From contig DATFXL010000008.1 in the NCBI GenBank assembly GCA_035316025.1, forward strand, positions 1-15,145: a stretch of 15,145 bases of DNA, given 5' to 3'. This DNA is from JALZAA01 sp035316025. GTDB taxonomy: Bacteria > Actinomycetota > Acidimicrobiia > IMCC26256 > JACDBD01. The notes beneath the pieces were generated by a model, which worked only from the letters and a program-made list of their open reading frames with translations, made no database searches and was not told the origin of the DNA. This document shows positions 1-7,751 of the stretch, piece after piece (within the stretch, counting starts at the first letter, position 1; each line of letters opens with the position of its first letter). A program made the position numbers and the translations under genes.

Positions 1-2
1 CG

Positions 3-521
3 TACCTGAACGGCGGTGCCGCGCCCACGCGTCGGAGGCTGGGTGCGCACACGTTCTACGTGCCGGCACAGCTCTTCGAGACCGCGGCGGGATACCTCGC
101 CCTCTTCGTTACCTACGACGGCGCTTGGCACCGGTTGTGTGCTGAGATCGGTCGTCCCGAGTGGGCCGACGATCCGCGCTTCGCGTCGATGCACGCCCGG
201 TTCGAACACCGCGACCAGGTGCTCGAAGACCTCGCCGCCGTGCTGCGGGAGGCGCCGGCGTCCGAGTGGGTCCACCGGCTCCGTCCGCTCGGGATCGCCG
301 TTGGTGAAGTGGTCGGTCTCGCCGACGTCTTGGACGGAGACCTCGTCCGCTCGCGGGGCGTGGTGGTGTCGGTCGACACGCCCGACGGACGATTGCGCAT
401 GGTCGGCAATCCGATTCGGTGCGTGGACTCCGGTCAGGAGTACCGCCCGCCTCCACGCCTGCACGAGCACACCGGCGACGTCCTCGGACCGCCCGCGCCC
501 GTGTCCGATCAGGCGTCGTAG
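3..521 (+). CDS. CoA-transferase family III (CaiB/BaiF), C-terminal part
   Basis: The reading frame is already open at base 3, so the gene starts outside the window and only the last 172 residues are seen. An ATG at 60 would give a 153-residue protein, but the upstream residues (YLNGGAAPTRR, then LGAHTFYVPA) fit the same family, so that ATG is internal. Family traits are FETAAGYLALFVTYDG, the GRPEWADDPRF stretch and the late segment on the substrate-binding lobe (GIAVGEVVGLADVL). Family III enzymes are cytoplasmic and move CoA between carboxylic acids, or act as racemases on 2-methylacyl-CoAs (alpha-methylacyl-CoA racemase). The catalytic Asp lies in the missing N-terminal half, so transferase cannot be told from racemase. 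The 3' end overlaps the convergent reductase gene by 13 bases. A racemase would suit a branched or steroid side-chain substrate, but that is inference. Confidence 0.85.
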   Translation, partial: YLNGGAAPTRRRLGAHTFYVPAQLFETAAGYLALFVTYDGAWHRLCAEIGRPEWADDPRFASMHARFEHRDQVLEDLAAVLREAPASEWVHRLRPLGIAVGEVVGLADVLDGDLVRSRGVVVSVDTPDGRLRMVGNPIRCVDSGQEYRPPPRLHEHTGDVLGPPAPVSDQAS

Positions 522-1531
522 TCGACGACCACCTTGGGGCCGTTTGGGAGCGCCTGACACGTCAGCACCCAGCCGTCGTCGACCTCGTCGGGCGACAGCG
601 CGTTGTTCACGCGCATCGTCGCCGTGCCATCCTCGAGATGGGCCATGCACGTCGCGCAGTTGCCCTGCTCGCACGAGAACGGCGGGCTCAGGCCACCGCG
701 CCGGGCGCCCTCGAGGACGGTGTCGCCGGGGTGGTAGTCGAGTGTCGTCTCCGCGCGCTCGAGCCGGATCACGAGAGACTCCGTGACCGAGCCGTCGTCG
801 ACGGCCGGCGTGGCCTCGCGAAGGATGAACCGCTCGATGAACACCCGGTCTGGTGCGACGCGGAGTGTGGAGAGCCCCGCCTCGATCATGTCCATGTACG
901 GCGGGGGACCGCAGAGGTAGAAGTCGGCATCGGCGTCGTCGCCCGCTAAGGCCGCGCATTGCGCGGCGTCGAGGAATCCCCGCTCCGAGTCCAGGTGGTG
1001 GTGGATCGAGAGCCGTCCGTTCGACGTCGAGCGCAGCCGCTCGAGCTCGTCGGCGAAGATGACCATGTCCGCGCTCCGATTCGCGTACACGAGCGCGATC
1101 CGGCGGTCGGTGGTCGCGAGCGCGCTCTTGACGATCGAGATGACGGGCGTGATCCCGCTGCCGCCGGCGAAGGCGACGATCGGCGCCTCGTTGTCGCGGA
1201 GCACGAAGAGGCCACTGGGACGCAACACCTCGATCGCATCGCCGGGTGCCAGCGAGTCGTTCATCCAGTTCGACATGCGCCCACCGGCGACCCGCTTGAC
1301 GGTCGTCATGAACGGTTCGGGGACGTCGGGCGAGCTCGACATCGAGTAGCACCGGACGACCGGCTCCTCGTCGATCGCCGCCCGGAATGTGCAGAACTGC
1401 CCGGCGGCGTACGTGAACGTCTCCTCGAGGTCTGGGGGGATGTCGAGGACGAAGGACCGGGTATCCGCCGTCTCCTCGACGACGTCGACCACGGTGAGGG
1501 AGTGGTAGTCGTGCTCGTGCAGCAACTGCAT
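509..1531 (-). CDS. Oxygenase reductase, FAD/NAD(P)H plus plant-type [2Fe-2S] ferredoxin (KshB/PaaE-like)
   Basis: 340 residues, a usual length for these reductases. The order is an FAD-binding barrel (about 5-110, with the flavin motif RCYS at 60-63), an NAD(P)-binding domain (GGSGITP at 123-129, CGPPPYM at 207-213) and a C-terminal ferredoxin domain (about 250-340). The 2Fe-2S cysteines are C287, C292, C295 and C325, spaced C-x4-C-x2-C-x29-C. The protein passes electrons from NAD(P)H through FAD and the cluster to a partner oxygenase in the cytoplasm. Known relatives are KshB (3-ketosteroid 9-alpha-hydroxylase reductase) and PaaE (phenylacetyl-CoA epoxidase reductase). Beside a FadD3-like gene, the KshB-type role is favoured, but no oxygenase subunit is in the window. 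The ATG at 1531 fits the family N-terminus; its ribosome site is weak. It is divergent from the ligase operon and shares its 62-base promoter region. Confidence 0.88.
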   Translation of the reverse strand: MQLLHEHDYHSLTVVDVVEETADTRSFVLDIPPDLEETFTYAAGQFCTFRAAIDEEPVVRCYSMSSSPDVPEPFMTTVKRVAGGRMSNWMNDSLAPGDAIEVLRPSGLFVLRDNEAPIVAFAGGSGITPVISIVKSALATTDRRIALVYANRSADMVIFADELERLRSTSNGRLSIHHHLDSERGFLDAAQCAALAGDDADADFYLCGPPPYMDMIEAGLSTLRVAPDRVFIERFILREATPAVDDGSVTESLVIRLERAETTLDYHPGDTVLEGARRGGLSPPFSCEQGNCATCMAHLEDGTATMRVNNALSPDEVDDGWVLTCQALPNGPKVVVDYDA

Positions 1532-1548
1532 GGGAGAAGTACACTCTC

Positions 1549-1568
1549 GAAATCTGTTAACATCATTC
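1549..1568. promoter_or_regulatory. 20-base dyad, candidate operator in divergent promoter
   Basis: The sequence reads GAAnnnTGTTAACAnnnTTC: a perfect 8-base palindrome TGTTAACA (1555-1562) flanked at equal distance by GAA and TTC. It lies in the 62 bases between the reductase start (1531, -) and the ligase start (1594, +), in an AT-rich patch inside very GC-rich DNA. Its position suits control of both directions by one dimeric regulator. It does not resemble the 14-base element near 12365 and 14336, so a different regulator is implied. No convincing -35/-10 pair could be placed. Confidence 0.45.
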
Positions 1569-1593
1569 TCGCAGACGAGCGGGGGGAGCGCAC

Positions 1594-3174
1594 GTGCGCA
1601 GCGAGGTCAGCTGGCCGACCATTCCCGCCATGGTTCGCGACGCGGCAGAGCGTTTCGGCGACGCCGAGGCGGTGGTCGACGGCGATCGTCGGGTCGGCTT
1701 CGCCGAACTCTCGGACCTCGTCACCGGTGCCGCTCGTGCCCTCGTCGCGAGCGGCCTCGAGGCGGGCGACTGCGCCGCCGTGTGGGCGCCGAACTCCCTC
1801 GCGTGGATCGTCGCCGCGCTCGGGGTGACGACGGCGGGCGGGGTGCTCGTACCGGTCAACACGCGCTTCCGGGGGACGGAGGCCGCGTACATCCTCGGCC
1901 GCAGCCGCGCCCACACGCTGTTCACGGTGCGCGGCTTCCTCGACACCGACTATCCCGCACTGCTCGCCGACGCGGACGTGGAGCTGCCCGCGCTCGAGCA
2001 CATCGTGCTCATGTCCGGTGACGCCGACGACGGTTCAGTCGCCTGGAAGGAGTTTCTCGCGCAACGAGACGGCGCGCGCGACGCAGACGTCGATGCACGG
2101 ATCGCGTCGCTCGAGCCCGACGATGCCGGCGACGTGGTGTTCACGTCGGGGACGACCGGTAGCCCCAAGGGAGTCGTGATGGCCCACGACCAGACGCTGC
2201 GCGCGTATCTCGACTGGTGCGATTGGGCCGGCCTGCGCGCCGGTGACCGCTACCTCATCGCCAACCCGTTCTTCCACATCTTCGGGTACAAGGCGGGTTG
2301 CCTGGCGTGCCTGATGCGGGGCGCCACGATCGTTCCGCTGGCGGTGTTCGATCCCGGCGCCGCCCTGGAGCTCGTCGAGCGGGAGCGAATCTCGGTGCTT
2401 CCGGGACCGCCCACGATCTACCACGCGTTGCTCGACCATCCCGACTGCGCCCGGCGCGACATCTCCACCCTGCGCGTCGCGGTGACCGGCGCGGCCGACA
2501 TCCCGGTCGAGCTCATCCGGCGCGTCCGGGAGGACATGCCGTTCGAGCGCGTGCTCACCGGCTACGGCCTCACGGAGGCGGGCACCGTCACCGGCAGTCG
2601 CCCCGACGACGACTTCGAGCACATCGCCACGACCGTCGGGGTGCCGTGGCCGGGGTTCGAGGTCCGCACCGTCACGCAGATGGGGACGGAGGCGGCGCCG
2701 GGGGAGGCGGGCGAGGTCGTGGTGCGGGGCGAGACGGTGATGCGCACCTACCTCGACGATCCGGATGCGACCGCGGCTGCGATCGAAGCCGACGGCTGGC
2801 TGCACACGGGAGACCTGGGGATGATCGCCGCCGACGGGTACCTGCGGATCGTCGGACGCATCAAGGACATGTTCATCGTCGGCGGCTTCAACGCCTACCC
2901 GGCCGAGATCGAGAACCTGCTCCTCGCCCACCCGCGCATCTCGCAGGTGGCGGTCATCGGTGTGCCCGACGCGCGCCTCGGCGAGGTCGGCCGGGCCTTC
3001 GTCGTCCTCGAACCCGGTCCGCCGATCGAGCCGTCCGAGGTCATCGAGTGGGCACGCGTCGAGATGGCGAACTTCAAGGTGCCGCGCACGGTCGAGTTCC
3101 TCGACGCGCTGCCCGTGAACGCCACCGGCAAGGTCGTGAAGGACGAGCTGCGGGCGCGGGCGATGCCGTCATGA
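1594..3174 (+). CDS. fadD3: FadD3-like acyl-CoA ligase (ANL superfamily)
   Basis: 526 residues, the usual length for an acyl-CoA synthetase. It activates a carboxylic acid via an acyl-AMP to its CoA thioester. The AMP-binding core motifs are TSGTTGSPKG (184-193), YGLTE (324-328), GWLHTGD (401-407), GRIKDM (421-426) and the catalytic lysine K513 in NATGKVVK. The segments NPFFHIFGYKAG (224-235) and VLPGPPTIY (268-276) match what I recall of mycobacterial FadD3, the ligase for the steroid C/D-ring propionate HIP. Substrate identity remains an inference. The start is GTG at 1594, set by a strong purine-rich ribosome site (GGGGGGAG, 1581-1588). It is the first gene of the nine-gene run, and its stop overlaps the next start (ATGA at 3171). 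Other ligases of the same subfamily acting on other alicyclic acids cannot be excluded. Confidence 0.85.
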   Translation: MRSEVSWPTIPAMVRDAAERFGDAEAVVDGDRRVGFAELSDLVTGAARALVASGLEAGDCAAVWAPNSLAWIVAALGVTTAGGVLVPVNTRFRGTEAAYILGRSRAHTLFTVRGFLDTDYPALLADADVELPALEHIVLMSGDADDGSVAWKEFLAQRDGARDADVDARIASLEPDDAGDVVFTSGTTGSPKGVVMAHDQTLRAYLDWCDWAGLRAGDRYLIANPFFHIFGYKAGCLACLMRGATIVPLAVFDPGAALELVERERISVLPGPPTIYHALLDHPDCARRDISTLRVAVTGAADIPVELIRRVREDMPFERVLTGYGLTEAGTVTGSRPDDDFEHIATTVGVPWPGFEVRTVTQMGTEAAPGEAGEVVVRGETVMRTYLDDPDATAAAIEADGWLHTGDLGMIAADGYLRIVGRIKDMFIVGGFNAYPAEIENLLLAHPRISQVAVIGVPDARLGEVGRAFVVLEPGPPIEPSEVIEWARVEMANFKVPRTVEFLDALPVNATGKVVKDELRARAMPS

Positions 3175-3593
3175 CCTCCATCCCCGTGGGCGAAGGGATC
3201 TTCACGTGGCCCAGTGACCTGCCGCAGCTCATCGGCAGCCGGTGCACCGCGTGCGGGATCGTCACCTTCCCCGTCCAGGAGTCGTGCCCACGGTGCGCCT
3301 CGACGGAGATGGAGGAGCATCTCCTGTCGCGGCGCGGTCGGCTGTGGGCGTGGACCACGCAGGAGTTCCCGCCGCCGTCGCCGCCGTACGCCGGCGCGGA
3401 TGGTGACGCGTTCACTCCTTACGGGGTGGGATACGTCGAGCTGCCCGGTGAGGTGAAGGTCGAGACACGCCTCACGGAGGCGGACCCGGACGTCCTCAGC
3501 GTCGGGATGGAGATGGAGCTCGTCGTGGTGCCCTTCCGCACCGACGACGACGGGAACGAGGTCGTGACGTTCGCGTTCCGGCCCGCCGGCTGA
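3171..3593 (+). CDS. DUF35 (Zn-ribbon plus OB-fold) acyl-CoA-binding partner protein
   Basis: 140 residues. The N-terminal zinc ribbon has C25-TA-C28 and C39-PR-C42; an OB-fold follows (about 50-140), with the family-like AWTTQEFPPPSPPYAG and PYGVGYVELP stretches. DUF35 proteins pair with thiolase-fold enzymes. In steroid side-chain degradation the DUF35 part of ChsH2 forms a complex with the retro-aldolase Ltp2 and is needed for its activity. Here the domain stands alone, with no MaoC hydratase fused to it. Its start codon overlaps the stop of the ligase (ATGA), which indicates translational coupling. The thiolase-like partner follows 34 bases downstream, so a two-protein complex is likely. 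A role with acyl-CoA is inferred from the family and the neighbour. Confidence 0.85.
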   Translation: MTSIPVGEGIFTWPSDLPQLIGSRCTACGIVTFPVQESCPRCASTEMEEHLLSRRGRLWAWTTQEFPPPSPPYAGADGDAFTPYGVGYVELPGEVKVETRLTEADPDVLSVGMEMELVVVPFRTDDDGNEVVTFAFRPAG

Positions 3594-3627
3594 GGGCTGC
3601 GGCGGGCGTACCGGCGAGAGGACAGAC

Positions 3628-4770
3628 ATGGACGTCGCCATCATCGGGGTGGGGTTGCACCCGTTCGGGCGCTTCCCAGGCGTCACGGGCATCGACATGG
3701 GCGCCGTCGCCATCCGCCGGGCCCTGGCGGACGCCGATGTCGAGTGGCGCGACATTCAGTTCGCCTTCGCCGGGAGCTACGAGATCGACAACCCGGACGC
3801 CGTCGTCGCCCTGCTCGGCCTCACCGGCATCCCGTTCACCGACGTCTATAACGGCTGCGCGACTGCCGCGAGCGCGCTCACGCTCGCCGCCGCCACCATC
3901 CGGCTCGGTGATCACGACCTGGGCATCGCCGTCGGCATGGACAAGCACCTGCCGGGAGCGTTCAGTGCCGATCCGCGCCTGTACGCGTGCCCGCCGTGGT
4001 ACGGCGAGCTCGGGCACTTCGTCACGACGAAGTTCTTCGGGATGAAGATCAACAAGTACATGCACGACTACGGGATCTCGCGCCCGACGCTCGCCAAAGT
4101 GGCGGCGAAGGGATACCGGAACGGGGCACTGAACCCGAATGCGTTCCGGCGCAAGCCGCTCTCCGAGGACGACATCCTCGCGTCGCCGACGCTCAACTAC
4201 CCGCTGACGCAGTACATGTTCTGCAGCCCGGACGAGGGCGCGGCGGCAGTGGTCCTGTGCCGAGCCGAGGACGCGCGTCGCTATACGGACACGCCGATCT
4301 ATCTGCGCGCCACGACCGTCCGCACCCGCCGTCTGGGCGCGTTCGAGGTGCACAGCCCCTGGCTCCCGATCGAAGAGGCGCCGGGTTCGACCGTCGATGC
4401 GTCGCGCGCCGCCTACGAGATGGCCGGGATCGGGCCCGAGGACGTCGACGTCGTCCAGCTGCAGGACACCGATGCCGGCGCCGAGGTCATCCATCTGGCC
4501 GAGAACGGGTTCTGCCCCGACGGAGCGCAGGAAGCACTCGTGAGTGACGGGGCCTTCGAGATCGACGGCCGCCTGCCCGTGAACACCGACGGCGGCCTCA
4601 TCGCGAACGGTGAGCCGATCGGCGCGTCGGGCCTCCGGCAGGTGCATGAAATCGTGCTGCAGCTGCGCCGCGAAGCAGGGGAGCGACAGGTGCCGGGCAA
4701 CCCCAAGGTCGGGTACACCCAGCTGTACGGCGCGCCCGGAACGTCCGGCGTCTCGATCCTGTCGCGCTGA
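3628..4770 (+). CDS. Thiolase-superfamily protein (lipid-transfer/SCP2-thiolase or Ltp2-like aldolase)
   Basis: 380 residues, with ribosome site GAGAGGA (3616-3622) five bases before ATG. The fold markers are VAIIGVGLHPFG at the N-terminus, the nucleophile loop NGCATAA with C77, and the late loop NTDGGLIANGEPIGASG (319-335). In classical thiolases that loop reads G-H-P; here it is G328-E329-P330, so the usual histidine is replaced by Glu. The C-terminal loop is YGAPGTSG (367-374), without the second catalytic Cys. The position usually reading HDCF is QDTD (279-282). The enzyme is therefore unlikely to run a normal thiolysis. C-C cleavage by a retro-aldol or another Claisen-type reaction together with the DUF35 protein upstream is the best guess. 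This variant loop seems to recur in actinobacterial 'lipid-transfer protein' thiolases, so it looks like a subfamily, not decay. The cytoplasmic substrate is presumably an acyl-CoA. Confidence 0.85.
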   Translation: MDVAIIGVGLHPFGRFPGVTGIDMGAVAIRRALADADVEWRDIQFAFAGSYEIDNPDAVVALLGLTGIPFTDVYNGCATAASALTLAAATIRLGDHDLGIAVGMDKHLPGAFSADPRLYACPPWYGELGHFVTTKFFGMKINKYMHDYGISRPTLAKVAAKGYRNGALNPNAFRRKPLSEDDILASPTLNYPLTQYMFCSPDEGAAAVVLCRAEDARRYTDTPIYLRATTVRTRRLGAFEVHSPWLPIEEAPGSTVDASRAAYEMAGIGPEDVDVVQLQDTDAGAEVIHLAENGFCPDGAQEALVSDGAFEIDGRLPVNTDGGLIANGEPIGASGLRQVHEIVLQLRREAGERQVPGNPKVGYTQLYGAPGTSGVSILSR

Positions 4771-4774
4771 CGAC

Positions 4775-5824
4775 GTGGACACGCGGGACGCGCCCGAGCA
4801 GGCCGAGCTCCGCCGCTCCGCGCGCCAGCTCGCCCGAGAGCTCGGACCAGCGACCGTGGCCGATCTCGACGACGCGACGCGGGCGAAGCGCCTCGCCGTC
4901 GCGGTCGGCGACGCCGGCTGGCTCGAGTTACGCGACGACGACGGGAACGGCAAGCCGGTGGCGAGCGGCGTCGAGGCCGCAATCGTTGCCGACGCGCTCG
5001 GTGGCGCCGTCGCCGACGTCGCCTTCGCCGGTCCCGTGCTCGCAGCCGACCTCGCGCGTCGCGCCGGCGCCGATCCGACGTCGGCTGCGGTCGCCGGCTT
5101 CTCGCCGTCGCTCGTCGAACCGGCGGTCGCGCTGGGACCGGCGACGACGAGACCGCTCGTCGCCATCGACGCCGCCGGTGGAGGCGCCGCGTACGCGCTT
5201 GCGCCCGAGGGCCAAGGTTTTGGTCTGGTGCAGGTACCGCTCGACAGGCGGCTGAGCGAATCGGACAGCGGCTCGGATCTCACGCGTTCGGTCGACGTCG
5301 TCGCCCCGGGAGCTCCGGCACACGAAGTAGCCGACCGAGGCCAGGTCCTCACGTCGGACGACCTCGCCGCGTGGACGGCTCTCGGGCTGGCCCTCACCAG
5401 CGCCGACCTCGTCGGCGTGATGCGTGGGGTCCTCGACCTCACCGTCGACTACGCGCGGGAACGGCGGCAGTTCGGCGCCCCCGTCGGCTCGTTCCAGGCC
5501 GTGCAGCACCTCCTTGCCGAAGCGCGCTGTCTCATGGACGGGTCGTTCAGCGTTGCGCTGCACGCCTCGTGGGCCGTCGACGCGCTCGAGCCGGAGGAAG
5601 CGCGGGCGGCCGGTCGTGTGGCGAAGGCATATTGCGCCCGGGCCGCGAAGACGGTGTGCGAGACCGCGATCCAGGTGCACGGTGGCATCGGCAATACATG
5701 GGAGTGCCTCGCCCACGTGTACCTGCGGCGCGGCTTGCTCTCCTCGCAGTGGTTCGGCGACGACAGCACACAGCTCCGTGCGCTCGCACGTGAACGGCTG
5801 GGGGTGGACGATGGACTTCCGTGA
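4775..5824 (+). CDS. Acyl-CoA dehydrogenase, short beta-type subunit (first pair)
   Basis: 349 residues from GTG 4775, four bases after the thiolase stop. The frame stays open upstream to 4610, but that stretch lies inside the thiolase gene and carries no family residues. The N-terminal helical and middle barrel domains are shortened and divergent. The C-terminal helical domain is well kept: YARERRQFG (226-234), QAVQHLLAEAR (241-251), QVHGGIGNTWE (300-310). The RQFG arginine and QVHGGIG are the FAD-binding side in this superfamily. No 'ER' base in helix G is seen, so this subunit probably does not supply the catalytic Glu. That fits the alpha2beta2 steroid-type ACADs (FadE26/27, FadE28/29), where only one subunit type is catalytic. 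The partner is encoded next, overlapping by 14 bases. The ribosome site is poor, so coupling to thiolase translation is likely. Confidence 0.85.
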   Translation: MDTRDAPEQAELRRSARQLARELGPATVADLDDATRAKRLAVAVGDAGWLELRDDDGNGKPVASGVEAAIVADALGGAVADVAFAGPVLAADLARRAGADPTSAAVAGFSPSLVEPAVALGPATTRPLVAIDAAGGGAAYALAPEGQGFGLVQVPLDRRLSESDSGSDLTRSVDVVAPGAPAHEVADRGQVLTSDDLAAWTALGLALTSADLVGVMRGVLDLTVDYARERRQFGAPVGSFQAVQHLLAEARCLMDGSFSVALHASWAVDALEPEEARAAGRVAKAYCARAAKTVCETAIQVHGGIGNTWECLAHVYLRRGLLSSQWFGDDSTQLRALARERLGVDDGLP

Positions 5825-6944
5825 CTCCCCGGAGGAGGCGGCGTTCCGCAGTCGCCTCCGTACGTGGCTCGCCGACAACAACCCCGGCCTCCCGCCTTCC
5901 TCGACCGACGACGAGTATTGGTCGCGCCAGGCGGACTGGCATTCCGCCCTCTACGACGCCGGGTTCTTCGGGTTGAGCTGGCCGGAACGCTTCGGCGGCC
6001 ACGATCTCCCGCCCGTCTTCGACGTGATCCTGGACGAGGAGCTCGCGGCGGCGGGCGCTCCGCCACGGCCCAGCCTCGGCTACCTCGTGCAGGGCATCAC
6101 CGTGCACGGTGGCGACGAGGTCAAGGACCGGTTCCTTCCGGGGATCATCAGCGGGCGTGACCGGTGGTGCCAGGGCTTCAGCGAGCCCGACGCCGGCTCC
6201 GATCTCGCGTCGTTGCGCACCACTGCGACTCGTGATGGCGACGACTTCGTCATCAACGGACACAAGATCTGGACGAGCTATTCCGACGTCGCCGACTGGT
6301 GTTTCCTGCTCGCGCGCACCGAACCGCACGTCGCCAAGCACAAGGGTCTCTCCCTGCTGGCGGTCCCGATGGACCAGCCCGGCATCGAGCAGCGACCGCT
6401 GCGGATGGTCAACGGCATCACGAGCGAGTTCGGACAGGTTCTCTTCGACAGCGCGCGTACCCCGGCGACCAACATGATCGGCCAGGCGGGGGAAGGGTGG
6501 CGCGTCGCGATGACGATCCTGGACCACGAGCGCGAGCCGGCGGACCTCGGCTACGTCGCGCGCTACGCCAAGACGGTGAAGGAGCTCGAAGCCACAGTGC
6601 GCGCCGATCCCTCCTCCTTCCGGAGCGACCAGCACGAGGCCGTCACCTGGGCCCACGTCCAGGCCGAGATGCTGCGGCTTCACGTGTGTCGGCGCCTGTC
6701 CGAGCGGCTCGATGGCGTCGAGCACGGGCCCGGCGGCTCCGTCGACAAACTCCTGATGACGTGGGTCGAGCAGCAGGTGGGGAGCGCGGCGCTCGCGGTC
6801 GCGGGGCCGAGCGCGGCGATCGACGCCGACGACGTCGCGTTGAAGATCTATCTGTACAGCCGGGCACAGAGCGTCATGGGAGGCACGTCGCAGATCCAGA
6901 AGAACATCGTTGCGACCCGGGTACTCGGGTTGCCCACGGCCTGA
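5811..6944 (+). CDS. Acyl-CoA dehydrogenase, alpha-type catalytic subunit (first pair)
   Basis: 377 residues from ATG 5811, which lies inside the end of the previous gene. The three ACAD domains are present. The N-terminal helices include GLSWPERFGG (54-63). The barrel contains CQGFSEPDAGSDL (120-132) and the flavin/substrate strand VINGHKIWTSY (148-158). The C-terminal helices end in MGGTSQIQKNIV (356-367). The usual MCAD catalytic Glu of 'YEGT' is Gly here (G357). The likely base is E240 in HERE (239-242), the helix-G position also used by isovaleryl-CoA dehydrogenase and by ChsE-type enzymes. The reaction would be alpha,beta-dehydrogenation of an acyl-CoA, with electrons going to ETF. It should form a heterotetramer with the short subunit just upstream. 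A second copy of the same type lies at 7752. Confidence 0.87.
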   Translation: MDFRDSPEEAAFRSRLRTWLADNNPGLPPSSTDDEYWSRQADWHSALYDAGFFGLSWPERFGGHDLPPVFDVILDEELAAAGAPPRPSLGYLVQGITVHGGDEVKDRFLPGIISGRDRWCQGFSEPDAGSDLASLRTTATRDGDDFVINGHKIWTSYSDVADWCFLLARTEPHVAKHKGLSLLAVPMDQPGIEQRPLRMVNGITSEFGQVLFDSARTPATNMIGQAGEGWRVAMTILDHEREPADLGYVARYAKTVKELEATVRADPSSFRSDQHEAVTWAHVQAEMLRLHVCRRLSERLDGVEHGPGGSVDKLLMTWVEQQVGSAALAVAGPSAAIDADDVALKIYLYSRAQSVMGGTSQIQKNIVATRVLGLPTA

Positions 6945-6966
6945 GAGCGCTTTCGGAGGACCACGG

Positions 6967-7737
6967 ATGGAGTACGACCTGCCCGACGTGATTCGGGTCG
7001 AAGCCGACGGGCCCGTCCGCCTGGTCACACTCGCGCGTCCCGAGCAGCTCAACGCCGCCAACGACGCGCTGCATCGCGCGCTGGCCCGGGTCTTTCCGCA
7101 GCTCACCGCGGACGCGGACGCCCGCGTCGCGGTGATCACCGGTGAGGGCCGGGCGTTCTCCGCCGGCGGCGACTTCGACCTCCTCGATCGGATGTCGAAG
7201 GACCGCGTGCTGCGCCGTGACACGCTCGGCGAGGGCCGGGAGATCGTGACGAACATGGTCCGGTGCCGCCCGCCAGTCATCGCGGCGGTGAACGGCCCTG
7301 CAGTCGGTCTCGGATGCAGCGTCATCGCCCTGTCCGACGTCGTATACATGGCCGAGTCGGCGTACCTCGCGGACCCGCACGTCCCCGTCGGCCTCGTCGC
7401 CGCCGACGGCGGTCCGGTGACGTGGCCCCTGCACACCAGCCTCCTCCTGGCGAAGGAGTACGCGTTCACAGGCGAACGGATCACGGCTGCCCGCGCCGCC
7501 GAGATCGGGCTGGCCAACCACGTCTGCCCCGATGGGGAGGTGCTTCCCGCCGCGCTCGCGGCCGCCCACAAGATCGCCTCCCTCCCGCAGCAGGCTGTCG
7601 AGGCGACGAAGCGTGTCCTCAACCTGCACCTCGAGCGGGCCGTCCTGACGACCATCGATTTCGCGCTGGCGGCGGAGAACGAGTCATTCGACACGGACGA
7701 GCTGCGCGCGAACATCGACCGCTTTCTCGCACCGTAG
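6967..7737 (+). CDS. Enoyl-CoA hydratase/isomerase (crotonase) family, atypical active site
   Basis: 256 residues. ATG 6967 is chosen over an in-frame upstream extension to 6910 because of a clear ribosome site (GGAGGA, 6955-6960) and because translation would otherwise begin inside the previous gene. Crotonase marks are the oxyanion-hole loop GRAFSAGGD (61-69), NGPAVGLGC (109-117) and DPHVPVGLVAADGG (136-149). In classical hydratases two Glu residues activate water, in 'GC-E-LA' and 'P-E-I'. By alignment by eye these are S118 and H138 here, so simple syn-hydration as in ECH may not be what it does. Isomerase, hydrolase or C-C-cleaving activity is possible. The DPHVxxGLVAxDGG pattern is, as I recall, common in an actinobacterial subgroup. 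The gene sits between the two ACAD pairs and probably acts on their enoyl-CoA product. Confidence 0.85.
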   Translation: MEYDLPDVIRVEADGPVRLVTLARPEQLNAANDALHRALARVFPQLTADADARVAVITGEGRAFSAGGDFDLLDRMSKDRVLRRDTLGEGREIVTNMVRCRPPVIAAVNGPAVGLGCSVIALSDVVYMAESAYLADPHVPVGLVAADGGPVTWPLHTSLLLAKEYAFTGERITAARAAEIGLANHVCPDGEVLPAALAAAHKIASLPQQAVEATKRVLNLHLERAVLTTIDFALAAENESFDTDELRANIDRFLAP

Positions 7738-7751
7738 AGGCAGACGCGGGC

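Noticed and set aside
515..529. GTCGT/ACGAC inverted repeat at the CoA-transferase/reductase convergent ends
   Set aside because: A five-base stem without a T-run inside coding sequence; likely chance in GC-rich DNA.
3496..5442. Minus-strand open frame of 648 codons across thiolase and first ACAD genes
   Set aside because: Low-complexity Arg/Ala/Ser-rich translation opposite two clear enzymes; a shadow frame.
5424..5810. N-terminal extension of the first full ACAD subunit
   Set aside because: The frame is open upstream only because it shadows the short subunit. Family similarity begins at MDFRDSPEE (ATG 5811).
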